A stretch of DNA of 20,290 bases from a virus, in IMG/VR virus record IMGVR_UViG_3300030107_002368, positions 1 through 20,290 of that record; one strand, given 5' to 3'. The translations under genes were made by a program, and so were the position numbers. This document shows, piece by piece, positions 5,004 to 13,240 of the stretch. Numbering within the stretch: position 1 is the first letter of the stretch; each line of letters begins with the position of its first letter. Below the pieces are notes generated by a model that had not been told where the DNA came from, did no database searches, and saw only the letters and a program-made list of their open reading frames with translations.

Positions 5004-8000
5004 TTATCTAGCGTAGTCCGCTGGGCTAATGCCCGTCTGTCTAAATATTTGTGCAGCAACATCGCGTGTTACCACTTTTTTGCGGTACAATCCACGCAAA
5101 TACTCAATTTTACCCGTGTATGTCATATCTTCCATTTGTTGCATGATAAACATAGACCGCGCACCGCTGGAAACACCCAACCCACGCACGCGCTTGTCCA
5201 TACGAGTTGTCAAATTGGAATCGTCTTCAATCGCCTTTTTGTATTTTTGAAAAAGCGTCCGACTTCCACCACTGGCTTGGCGAGCGCGGATCATTCGGTT
5301 CATCGATGACATCCCCTTCGTGTCTTCAATAAACTGGTCAACGGCTTCGCGCTCCTCAAATTGGCGATCCGCTTCCGTTCGCTCAATTGCCTCCAATTGC
5401 TTTTCGGTTTCGGATTCGTTCACATACGGGCTGCGTATGAACCGCCGGAACAGCGGGCTCTGGTCACTAAACACTCCAAGCGGTTTGCGCCCAGTTTCCC
5501 GTGGCGGCATAAACTGCGTGAACAATCCCGCCGTCATTGTGCCGGTTAGCTGCTTTAGCATCAGCGGGGAACGGAACGATTCCGGCAAAGCCTCCGGCAT
5601 CTCCTTGGCAATTGTGCGGAATATTTGCGGTGTGCTTTTGAAATATTGATTTTTCGGTGACCGCGCTTTTAGGTTTTCGGGAATGATGTCGCGGTGCAGC
5701 CATGTGTTACGGTTCAGACCCAGTTCTATCGGCGCTTTAAATATTGGGTTTAAACTACTGACAACCGACTCAATACGTTCATCCATGTTTTCGCCTGTCA
5801 CGCTAACCGGCAAGATGTTCTCCAGAAATGTGAGCGCCATTAGCTTTAATCTCTTTGGCTCGCGTGTTTCCAGAAACGCCATTGATGACTCCACCACATT
5901 GGCGTACAGTTTTGAAATTTCTCTTTTGGGTATTCGATAATATTCGCGGACTCGCTTCCCCTCGTCGTTCACGAAAAACTGATTGGTCGGGATGTGCCAA
6001 TAATTTTCTTTGTCACGATCCGGAATTTCTTCGTAGTCGTCTTTAAATTCGTCAGAGTTGTTCAGCGCCCACAACGCAACAGTTGGAACACCCACCGCAG
6101 CACCAAGCCGTAGCTGGGCCAGCGCCGCTTTCTTGCCACCATCTTTACCAGCCAGTCTACCCAAGTCTGCGGCTACACCTTGTAATCTAGCGTTGAAATA
6201 CATAAACACAAGATTCAAATTCGCTGCTTTTGTGATTGCCCCCGTTCGGCCAAAATCCGGTGACCCAGCAAAGTTGCGGACTTCCGTCACAATATTCTCC
6301 ATCGCTTCACGCTGCTGATCCGGCGTCATCTTGGCCAACTTCTCGATCCTCATAGCGCGGCGCAGCCCCGTCAGCTTGCTCGTCTCTTCGATACTGCTGG
6401 CGAACTGAGCTACGGCGCGGATCATGCCCATCGGCGTAAGTTTAATGTCCCGCTCTGTCGGTTTGATTCGGAACAGTTCCGGCGTTAGTTCACGCTGCAA
6501 AGTTGATCTTGCAGCCCCACTCTCAAGAAATTGCTTATAGAGTGCGTTGGGCATTCCAAAGTTTCCGGCAATTGACGTGAACAGCGAGTACACGTAGTCG
6601 AGTGGTAACCGAATTAAGTCTGCCGGATTACGAAACCCATATTTGGACATCATGGCAAAGCGCGGAATGTCAGCCGCAAACAAGTTCACAATCTGGAACG
6701 CCATGTTGAACGATGTCGCACCGGCTTTCATCGGGATGGACGAGAGACGCATAGCCTTCTGCAACAAGCCCGTCGCTTGCGCGTTCAGTCCGCTGATGGC
6801 ATCTGCCACTTCCTTGTTCACCGCCAGATGTTTCTGCTCGCCGTCAATGAACACCGAAACTTCATGGTCGGCTTTCTCGCGCACCGTCTTTTTCTTCCCG
6901 ACTTTAGTTTCTTTCAGTTCACGAACCAGCCCTGTGTCATCGATCTTCGACAACTCGTACAGTTCCTGCATCTTCAGATTTTTGTCGGCCAGCATGTAGC
7001 CGGTAAGAATCTTGTCGTACGCTGCGTCAATAAAATCACCCAGCCGGAAGTCGGTGTCATCAATGCCGGTAATCATCTGGGTCAACTGTTTTGTTGTGTC
7101 AATGCGCTCGCCAGTCGCCGACGTGCTTTCTGAATCTTCCAGATGTTTCAACACAACAAACGGCGCGTAAAAATCGTTGGACGCCACGATGTCATTCAGC
7201 GTCTCTTGCGACATCCGTCCGCTGTCCACCTGCATACGGAGCATTGCCGCCATAAATTCCTGGTATTGGTCAATGGCGCTTTCAAGCTGCTCCATTTGCT
7301 TTGGTGTTACTTCCGCTTTTAGTTGTTTAAGCAGACGGTTCACATCGTCTAACGTCCAGTCAGCCACCCGCTTGCGGTGCTTCGCCGCTTCTTTGCGGAG
7401 ATTTCGTAGCTCTTGTATCTGCTCGTCCGTGTTCTCCGTGCGTGCTTCCGCTTCAGCGATTTTTTCGTTGAACTCGTCCAGCTTGCGCTGATTGTATTCC
7501 AGCCGCGACTTTGTGCGCCGCAAAAACATTAGCCGGTTGAACTCTTTTGTCAGCCCCTTGATCGGCTTTACCACCGCCTTGTGGAAATCCATCATTATTT
7601 TTTCGGCGCGTGCGGGGGAGCCAGCCAACTGCTCAAACTTGCGAGCCATGTCGAGTATGGGCGCTTTCTTGCCAGCCAGCTTGAACACTTTGCGCTCCAG
7701 ATGTTTCAGCGGGGCGAACCGCGTCAGAAAATTCGTGCTGAAGCTCTCGATGACGCCGCGCAGACGTGCGCCCAGCGTGGGCTTGTCAGTTTCCGGCGGC
7801 TGGAAGATTTTGTCCACGTCGTCCATCGTCTTGACGCCCGTCTCCACGTCCAGCTTGGCAGTTGCTTCCGGCTCCATCTCATCCAGCGCCTGTTTAACCG
7901 CCGTTTCCACCGGCATGTCCGGCGATTTTTGAATCAGCTTGCCAATCTCATCCAGTACGCTGCGTAGCTGCGCTTTGTCTGACTCGGACGGCTTGGGCTT

Positions 8001-11000
8001 ATCTAAACGCTGCTGGTCTATCTCCGACACAAGTGCCTCATTCGATGCATCTTCTCCAAGAATCTGGCGAGCTTTACGGACTTCTGGTGAACTCCATTTA
8101 ACGCGCTTATCTGGGCGCTTGGTGCTGGCCCCAAGATGCAGCCCCTCGGAAATTAGATTCGCTCTGGCCCGTGACAGCGCCGTGTCCACCGACGCACGCT
8201 TCTTGTTCGTGCGCTCCATGATCTCCGGAACCGTCAGCCCCTGCGCCGTCAACTGCATGACTTCACGCTGGGCCGGTGGCAATTTGTCGATGGCTTTTGC
8301 CACTCTCTGCAACTGCTCGCGTTTGCGGACAATGTCTTCCGGAGTCTTTTCCGTGGCTTCGCGGTCAATCACCGTCTGGCCCGTCTCGTCGGGTGTTGCA
8401 GTCTGTTCGACTGACCGACGCTGCTCTGTTCGTCCGGCGTCAATCACTCGACTGGCCGCGATCTGCGTGGCGTGGCGCTTCAACTGCTTGTCACGGTCTG
8501 TAATCTTGCCGGAACGCAACTGGCTTTCAATCTCCGTGCGGGTTTGCAGCGCAACGTCTCCGGCTACGTCTTCACGCTTGGACTGGTCGAACACACTACG
8601 ATTAGCCGCCTTCGTGGCAGCTTCTTGGATGAACAATATTTCGTCTTCCGTCAGTTTTGGCTCGGCTGCTGGCTCGGTGGTTGGCTCCGGTTCTGCAACC
8701 GTCTCGACTGTTGGCTCTGGTTGGGTTGCTGGTTCCGGCTTTGTCCACTTGCCGCGTTTATCATAAGTCTCAATGGGATCGGGTTTTCCCATTTCCATTT
8801 GGGCGGCACGATATGCGCTTGTAAAAACTCCAAATTCTTTATTGGCTTGCATCCACACGCGATAAGCAGCTTTAGCTTCGTTGCTTTCGACGCCAAACTC
8901 TTCAACGGTTTTTTTCCATGCCGCTTGAGCGTCATCGATATTTTTTTGGATTCTGTTTGTTTCGTCTAAATCCGGCTCCGGTTCTGCAACCGTTTCAGCT
9001 TTCCGATCTGCCACAACTTCGCTTGACGGTGTCACTAGTTCAGAAGCTGTCACTTCCAGCGGCTCGCTCAACACCTCTTCCAGCGTTTGCGGCTTGGCTT
9101 TCGACATCTCCCGCCGCTCCTGTTCAACCATCTGCGGATCAGTTGGCGGTGCTGCTGCACGACGATCCTCAACTGCCGCTTGCTGTTCCATGCCGACATC
9201 CGTCTGCACCTTGGCACGTTGCTCTTCAACCGCTGCTTGCTGCTCCATGCCAACGCCTGTCGGTGCATCTTCCGCACGTTGCAGTTCAATCTGCTCCTGA
9301 CGCGCAACATTTTCAACCGTCTCCGCTTGCTCTGCACGCCGCAACTCCACATCTGACATGTCGTTGGAACGCGCCTCCATATCCGACAAGACGCCCGACA
9401 GATTCTCCACGTCTGCGCGGATCGTCTCCGGATCAATGTCCGGACTGATGAACTTGCGGCGCATAAAGTCCATTGCACGACGAAAATAACCACGCGTGGC
9501 TGGGGCCGGTTTCATCCCAAGCTCGTTCCATAGAACACTCTCGGTGATGTCGCCATGCCGACGCTCTTGCACCAGCATGCGGACGAACTCCGCACCCATA
9601 GCCGCGTCGGTGACATCTTCGCCATACACACCGCGCACATAGTCTTTTTGAGCGTCCGTCATCTCCGACGTGATACGCTCGAAACGCTGCTGGGCATACT
9701 CGTCAAACGACAAGTCACTACCAGACGCTTCCCACTCGCCCAGTATGGACTTCAAATGCGCGTCGTGGATCGACTCTTCTTGGATCAAGCGACTGATGTA
9801 CTCGTCCGCATCGACGCCAGACTCTTTGATGTGTGCTTTGAGACGACGCACGTTTACCACCAACCGACCGGGGCCAGTAACGGCGGCGATATGCGGGTCG
9901 TCGGAATCCGTAAAAATTACTTCTTGAAAATCGCTGAACTTCGCGCCTTCCAAGCCCGTCACGACTTTGTTCGGCACGGAGCCGGTCTGGTTAATCTCTC
10001 CAGCGTTGGCCCCTTCATTGTGGATAACCAGATTGTCCTGAACGTCTATCGACTGGTTCTCGTCAACAGTTGGCTGGGCAGCGGCTTCTTCTTGCCGCTT
10101 CTTCATGTCTTCCAAAAACGCACCCAGCACTTTTTTCTCTCGGTCGTTCCGGATCGCATCCGACTTTGCTTGCGCTTCTTTTAAATCTTTCTGAACCGTC
10201 TTGTCTTTCAACAAGTTGATCCCCGACATGCCAGCTTGCTGCGCCGCACCGGGGCCAAGCTCGGCAATGCCTTCAATCAACACTTCCGATGGCGACGTGA
10301 TTTCCCCCTCTGAAACAAGTTGCCCCGCAGCTTCTCCGGTCGCACCACCAGCGGATTCAGTCATCAGCTTACGCCCCGGCGTGGCGACCATTCCCCCCAG
10401 CTTCATAGTGACGGCGTCGATAACTGCAATCGGGATGCCGTACTTCAAAGACTTGTTGCGTGCGCGATCAACAAAATCCGGATCGCTCATCGCAGTTTTG
10501 ATTGCGTCTGGGTTGGTGATGTCCACCCCTTCACCTTGCAGCATTTCGTTAAACTTGGAACCGTACGAAAGCCCAAGCGTCGTGACCACATTTCCAGCTA
10601 CAAAGCCAGTTCCCAGTCCGGCAACCGTTCCAACACCGGGAACAACCGATCCAGCCCCTGCCCCAGCCACAACAGCCGCCGGAACACGCATACGCCCGTA
10701 AGATAGTTGCGCGGCCAATGACTCAATGACCACTTGGGTCGTAATCTCAAACGGATCGCGGAAGAAGCGCCCAATCTTCTCCTCTTCCGGCGCTGCTGCA
10801 AATTCCTGGTATGCTTGACTGCCGCGAAGCATCTGGGAGCGCTTGTTTGCGAGTGCCATCTCCTCGATGCGATCTTCTTCAGTCCACTTGCCGCCGATTG
10901 TCTCGCCCATTAGCACGTCAGCGGTGGTGGCTTGGTTCAGTCCGCGCAGCCAAGCGTTGCGGATCATGCCGTACGTCGTGTCGTCTTCGTTTAAGTCAGC

Positions 11001-11150
11001 GCTGTACGACTCGAAATCTTCTTTGAACTCGGCGTCTTGACCCAGATAAACGGGATACTTCTCGCCAACAGCAATCGTCAGTTCTTCATCCGACAAGTCT
11101 TTGTAAGCGTCGGGATACTTGTCTCGGATGGCACGTATGGTGTCGCTCAT
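5004..11150 (-). CDS. Giant 2048-aa internal virion / DNA-ejection protein (polyvalent-type) with embedded sigma-70-like module
   Basis: It lies in the T7 gp16 position, last of three internal-protein genes behind the nozzle. Residues 1-35 hold a YPDAYKDLSDEEL motif common at the start of phage ejection proteins. About 152-200 is a Gly/Ala-rich hydrophobic stretch (VAGAGAGSVVPGVG), a possible membrane-inserting segment. Residues 458-465 read EESIHDAH, reminiscent of a degenerate zincin. Residues 632-672 are a 19-residue repeat, followed by a Pro/Glu linker. Residues 833-1005 resemble an ECF sigma factor (entered separately). About 1215-1300 is a coiled coil. About 1470-1900, with SFNMAFQIVNLFAADIPRF and NTWLHRDIIPENL, resembles the large polyvalent protein-associated domain LPD38. 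I infer that it is packaged and injected with the DNA. I saw no lysozyme or transglycosylase domain. The ATG overlaps the preceding stop (ATGA). Confidence 0.8.
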   Translation of the reverse strand: MSDTIRAIRDKYPDAYKDLSDEELTIAVGEKYPVYLGQDAEFKEDFESYSADLNEDDTTYGMIRNAWLRGLNQATTADVLMGETIGGKWTEEDRIEEMALANKRSQMLRGSQAYQEFAAAPEEEKIGRFFRDPFEITTQVVIESLAAQLSYGRMRVPAAVVAGAGAGSVVPGVGTVAGLGTGFVAGNVVTTLGLSYGSKFNEMLQGEGVDITNPDAIKTAMSDPDFVDRARNKSLKYGIPIAVIDAVTMKLGGMVATPGRKLMTESAGGATGEAAGQLVSEGEITSPSEVLIEGIAELGPGAAQQAGMSGINLLKDKTVQKDLKEAQAKSDAIRNDREKKVLGAFLEDMKKRQEEAAAQPTVDENQSIDVQDNLVIHNEGANAGEINQTGSVPNKVVTGLEGAKFSDFQEVIFTDSDDPHIAAVTGPGRLVVNVRRLKAHIKESGVDADEYISRLIQEESIHDAHLKSILGEWEASGSDLSFDEYAQQRFERITSEMTDAQKDYVRGVYGEDVTDAAMGAEFVRMLVQERRHGDITESVLWNELGMKPAPATRGYFRRAMDFMRRKFISPDIDPETIRADVENLSGVLSDMEARSNDMSDVELRRAEQAETVENVARQEQIELQRAEDAPTGVGMEQQAAVEEQRAKVQTDVGMEQQAAVEDRRAAAPPTDPQMVEQERREMSKAKPQTLEEVLSEPLEVTASELVTPSSEVVADRKAETVAEPEPDLDETNRIQKNIDDAQAAWKKTVEEFGVESNEAKAAYRVWMQANKEFGVFTSAYRAAQMEMGKPDPIETYDKRGKWTKPEPATQPEPTVETVAEPEPTTEPAAEPKLTEDEILFIQEAATKAANRSVFDQSKREDVAGDVALQTRTEIESQLRSGKITDRDKQLKRHATQIAASRVIDAGRTEQRRSVEQTATPDETGQTVIDREATEKTPEDIVRKREQLQRVAKAIDKLPPAQREVMQLTAQGLTVPEIMERTNKKRASVDTALSRARANLISEGLHLGASTKRPDKRVKWSSPEVRKARQILGEDASNEALVSEIDQQRLDKPKPSESDKAQLRSVLDEIGKLIQKSPDMPVETAVKQALDEMEPEATAKLDVETGVKTMDDVDKIFQPPETDKPTLGARLRGVIESFSTNFLTRFAPLKHLERKVFKLAGKKAPILDMARKFEQLAGSPARAEKIMMDFHKAVVKPIKGLTKEFNRLMFLRRTKSRLEYNQRKLDEFNEKIAEAEARTENTDEQIQELRNLRKEAAKHRKRVADWTLDDVNRLLKQLKAEVTPKQMEQLESAIDQYQEFMAAMLRMQVDSGRMSQETLNDIVASNDFYAPFVVLKHLEDSESTSATGERIDTTKQLTQMITGIDDTDFRLGDFIDAAYDKILTGYMLADKNLKMQELYELSKIDDTGLVRELKETKVGKKKTVREKADHEVSVFIDGEQKHLAVNKEVADAISGLNAQATGLLQKAMRLSSIPMKAGATSFNMAFQIVNLFAADIPRFAMMSKYGFRNPADLIRLPLDYVYSLFTSIAGNFGMPNALYKQFLESGAARSTLQRELTPELFRIKPTERDIKLTPMGMIRAVAQFASSIEETSKLTGLRRAMRIEKLAKMTPDQQREAMENIVTEVRNFAGSPDFGRTGAITKAANLNLVFMYFNARLQGVAADLGRLAGKDGGKKAALAQLRLGAAVGVPTVALWALNNSDEFKDDYEEIPDRDKENYWHIPTNQFFVNDEGKRVREYYRIPKREISKLYANVVESSMAFLETREPKRLKLMALTFLENILPVSVTGENMDERIESVVSSLNPIFKAPIELGLNRNTWLHRDIIPENLKARSPKNQYFKSTPQIFRTIAKEMPEALPESFRSPLMLKQLTGTMTAGLFTQFMPPRETGRKPLGVFSDQSPLFRRFIRSPYVNESETEKQLEAIERTEADRQFEEREAVDQFIEDTKGMSSMNRMIRARQASGGSRTLFQKYKKAIEDDSNLTTRMDKRVRGLGVSSGARSMFIMQQMEDMTYTGKIEYLRGLYRKKVVTRDVAAQIFRQTGISPADYAR
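8136..8654 (-). other. ECF-type sigma factor-like module inside the 2048-aa protein (residues ~833-1005)
   Basis: Residues 843-912 follow the pattern of sigma region 2: a helix with REDVAGDVALQT, matching the eD-x-x-Q-d-v-f-l element, then KQLKRHATQIAASRVIDAGR and RR, matching the region 2.3-2.4 helix a-x-N/S-x-x-i-D-x-x-R-x-x-R-R. After a 40-residue linker, residues 957-1003 match region 4: LPPAQREVMQLTAQGLTVPE, then a recognition helix and SVDTALSRARANL. Spacing and order equal those of a free ECF sigma factor (about 170 residues). Proline/glutamate-rich linkers flank the module. A simple DNA-binding HTH is the alternative for region 4 alone, but region 2 makes the sigma interpretation stronger. 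Confidence 0.72.
9135..9257 (-). repeat. 57-bp coding repeat (VGMEQQAAVE), two main copies
   Basis: VGMEQQAAVE occurs twice, with Met at residues 635 and 654, so the unit is 19 residues or 57 bases. Each copy is followed by an arginine-containing, diverged end (EQRAKVQT versus DRRAAAPPT). The repeats lie in a charged, glutamine-rich region that looks like an extended linker. The DNA copies differ at several third positions, so the duplication is not very recent. Confidence 0.7.
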
Positions 11151-11959
11151 GGAGCATCTCGATTAATGCGCTGGTTGCTGGGGAGGGTAAGATCCAGCGG
11201 ATTATTTGGATCAGTTGACTGGGATGTGTTACTGGGGGTTGCTCCGGCTGCCGCGCCGACATTGCTACCCATTCCTTTAATAGCATTCATAGCCGCTACC
11301 GCTTCCGATTGACTACCACCTTCAAACTGCAAGCCATAACTGACCCCGCCATCCCAATTGAATTGTGGACGTATACTCCACTTGCCCTCATGTGGCTGGT
11401 TGCTCGCCGCCATGAAAGCTCGTTCCAGTCCGGCTTTAAAATCTTTGTGATCAGCCAATAACTTCTTTTTAAGAGCATGCAAGTGAAGTAGATCTGACGG
11501 ATTAGTTGATAAAGACTGAATCTGAGCATCAATCGGAGCCACTTGGTCTGCAAGACGGCGATCGCCAGCGTTGGCTGTTTTTTGATATTCTTCCAACAAC
11601 CCTCGGTGGTATTTAAACTCAGTAATCGCTGGGTTGCGTGAGTCTTCCAGTTTTCTCTTGTTAATCTGGCGCTGCAATTTTTCGTTTTTCAACTTGGAAG
11701 AATCCACCGCCTTATCGCGAGATGCACTACGCTTGTCACGCTTCATCCCCTCTTTAAGAGATTTTATGCGAACATCGCTTTCACGCCTCTGACGTTTCTC
11801 TGACTTCTTACGCAATTCAAGTTCTTCACCAGCACGCTTGTCCGTTTTTTTACGATACTTGCGACGTTCCGCACGATCCGCTTGGGCCAAGTTGGCAGAA
11901 CGGATGTCCCGCGCCATCTGCATGCTCATCTGCATGCCCTGCATGAAATTGTTAGCCAT
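11147..11959 (-). CDS. Internal virion protein candidate, coiled-coil, 270 aa (T7 gp15 position)
   Basis: I do not recognise a named family. Residues 1-20 are methionine-rich (MANNFMQGMQMSMQMARDI). About 25-105 is a very basic, charged helix (RKYRKKTDKRAGEELELRKK and onward) predicted to form a coiled coil. The middle has further helices (EYQKTANAGDRRLADQV). The C-terminal 80 residues are Gly/Asn/Ser-rich, containing WSIRPQFNWDGGVSYGLQF and a low-complexity tail. It lies 3 bases after the 288-aa gene and overlaps the 2048-aa gene by 4, in the order of T7 gp14-gp15-gp16. I infer that it is part of the ejection complex assembled inside the capsid. The ATG at 11959 has a GGGAT element 5 bases upstream that overlaps the previous stop. 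Confidence 0.65.
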   Translation of the reverse strand: MANNFMQGMQMSMQMARDIRSANLAQADRAERRKYRKKTDKRAGEELELRKKSEKRQRRESDVRIKSLKEGMKRDKRSASRDKAVDSSKLKNEKLQRQINKRKLEDSRNPAITEFKYHRGLLEEYQKTANAGDRRLADQVAPIDAQIQSLSTNPSDLLHLHALKKKLLADHKDFKAGLERAFMAASNQPHEGKWSIRPQFNWDGGVSYGLQFEGGSQSEAVAAMNAIKGMGSNVGAAAGATPSNTSQSTDPNNPLDLTLPSNQRINRDAP

Positions 11960-11962
11960 TGT

Positions 11963-12829
11963 TTATCCCGTTGGCGTCACGCCAAAATAGTTGCTCACCC
12001 CTTTACCAAACCCAATTCCACCAGCCATGCCAGCCGCACCGCCAGTCAGCGCTTGCAAGCCGAATCCAGCCGCCATGCCGCCAATCTGGCTCCACGGACT
12101 CCCCTGCTGGGCAAGTTGCATTTGGTTCTGGTAGACGTTGCTTGTCGCTTGACCGAACTGCTGGTTCGTCATGGCTCCGACTCCGCTTTGCATGATATTC
12201 TGCCCCTGAAACGGACTCGCCCCTTGCTGCGCCCCGCTTAATGCACCGAACTGCGCGACCGGCGACACTCCAGCACCGAACGCGCCCATGTTGGCCAAGT
12301 CTTGTTGACGCATGCGATAACTCACATCACCGACAGCCATCGCTTCTTGAAGGCTGGGGGCGTTGCCGAACAAGTTGCCGCGTGCTGCTTGACTACCGCG
12401 TTCGCCCAGCATTGCCCCTTTCGCCGCTGCCAGAAAATCTTTCTCCCCACCTTCCATGATGCGGCGTGCCATCTCCTGACGCATGGCAAAGCCTTCCGGA
12501 TCGGCTGCTTCCATTTCCTTGCGACGCTGTGAAACAAACCGAACACCATGTTTTTCGCTCTGTTCCAGCATGCCTTCACTAATTTTATCAGCGGATTCCA
12601 AATAGTAATCCAAATTGGCGCGGGATAGATCGATGTCGCCGATGTCGGTGAAATCAACGTATTCGGTTTTGGAAAGTCCTCGTTTATCCTTGTACTCGAC
12701 AATGCCTTTCTCACCCAGTCGGGCCATTCGGTCGATTTTTTTCCGCGCTTCTAGAGTTTCAATGTCGGCAACTGCCGTCTCTCTTGCGGCGGCAGCGTAA
12801 TCCGGTTCGTCTGGACAAAAACAACCCAT
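11963..12829 (-). CDS. Internal virion protein candidate, 288 aa (T7 gp14 position)
   Basis: The ATG at 12829 lies 2 bases after the preceding stop and gives the N-terminus MGCFCPDEPDYAAAARETA. I know this kind of start from podovirus internal proteins. A TTG two codons earlier is a less likely start. The first 180 residues are charged helices. Residues ~190-245 are Gln/Gly/Met-rich (FGALSGAQQGASPFQGQN), and the C-terminus is Gly/Ala-rich and hydrophobic (GGMAAGFGLQALTGGAAGMA), compatible with membrane insertion as proposed for T7 gp14, which forms a pore in the outer membrane. The position right after the gp13-like gene supports this. The function is inferred from layout rather than from a catalytic motif. 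Confidence 0.68.
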   Translation of the reverse strand: MGCFCPDEPDYAAAARETAVADIETLEARKKIDRMARLGEKGIVEYKDKRGLSKTEYVDFTDIGDIDLSRANLDYYLESADKISEGMLEQSEKHGVRFVSQRRKEMEAADPEGFAMRQEMARRIMEGGEKDFLAAAKGAMLGERGSQAARGNLFGNAPSLQEAMAVGDVSYRMRQQDLANMGAFGAGVSPVAQFGALSGAQQGASPFQGQNIMQSGVGAMTNQQFGQATSNVYQNQMQLAQQGSPWSQIGGMAAGFGLQALTGGAAGMAGGIGFGKGVSNYFGVTPTG

Positions 12830-12831
12830 AA

Positions 12832-13203
12832 TCAAAAAGTCTTTAGCATTAAGTTGGATGAACCCATGTTAATATAACCGAAACGATCCATCACCGGCAA
12901 AAACGGCGACTGATTGCTCACTGGTGCAAGCATCGCTTGACTACCACTTATTCTAACCATGTTCTCCAACACGTTAATTATCTGCAAACTATCCCGTGCC
13001 TTGCATTTTTTACTGTGGAACCATGTGTTCACGGGTGTCATTGTTCCAACATTAGCATAGCCAATAATATCTCCCGACTTCTCAAAAACGTGAGTCGGAG
13101 CAATTGCCAAATGCCTATCTTCAAGTGCTTCATTATTTAATTTAATGAACTCATCTCTGTCTTTTACCGGTCTTACAACCGGCATGTTTTTCAGTACTTC
13201 CAT
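12832..13203 (-). CDS. GNAT-fold-like protein in the tail/internal-protein cluster, 123 aa (T7 gp13 position)
   Basis: The pattern recalls GNAT acetyltransferase-like proteins found between the nozzle and internal-protein genes of many podoviruses. It has THVFEKSGDIIGYANVG, the beta-hairpin of the fold, then HSKKCKARDSLQIINVLENM, a helix. It ends in SPFLPVMDRFGYINMGSSNL, like the C-terminal F-x-x-x-GF/Y of GNATs. I do not see the canonical acetyl-CoA loop (Q/R-x-x-G-x-G/A), so enzymatic acetylation is doubtful and a structural or assembly role is more likely. It begins with an ATG at 13203, 37 bases after the nozzle gene, with a loose AAGAA element upstream, and ends 2 bases before the next ATG. 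Confidence 0.55.
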   Translation of the reverse strand: MEVLKNMPVVRPVKDRDEFIKLNNEALEDRHLAIAPTHVFEKSGDIIGYANVGTMTPVNTWFHSKKCKARDSLQIINVLENMVRISGSQAMLAPVSNQSPFLPVMDRFGYINMGSSNLMLKTF

Positions 13204-13240
13204 AAATCAAATTCTTACACATCGTCTTACCCCATGCAAA

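Noticed and set aside
7939-8766. Long plus-strand open frame (275 codons) and many other plus-strand frames
   Set aside because: They are antisense to the 2048-aa gene and have serine/arginine-rich composition with no domain pattern, typical of shadow frames on balanced-GC coding DNA.
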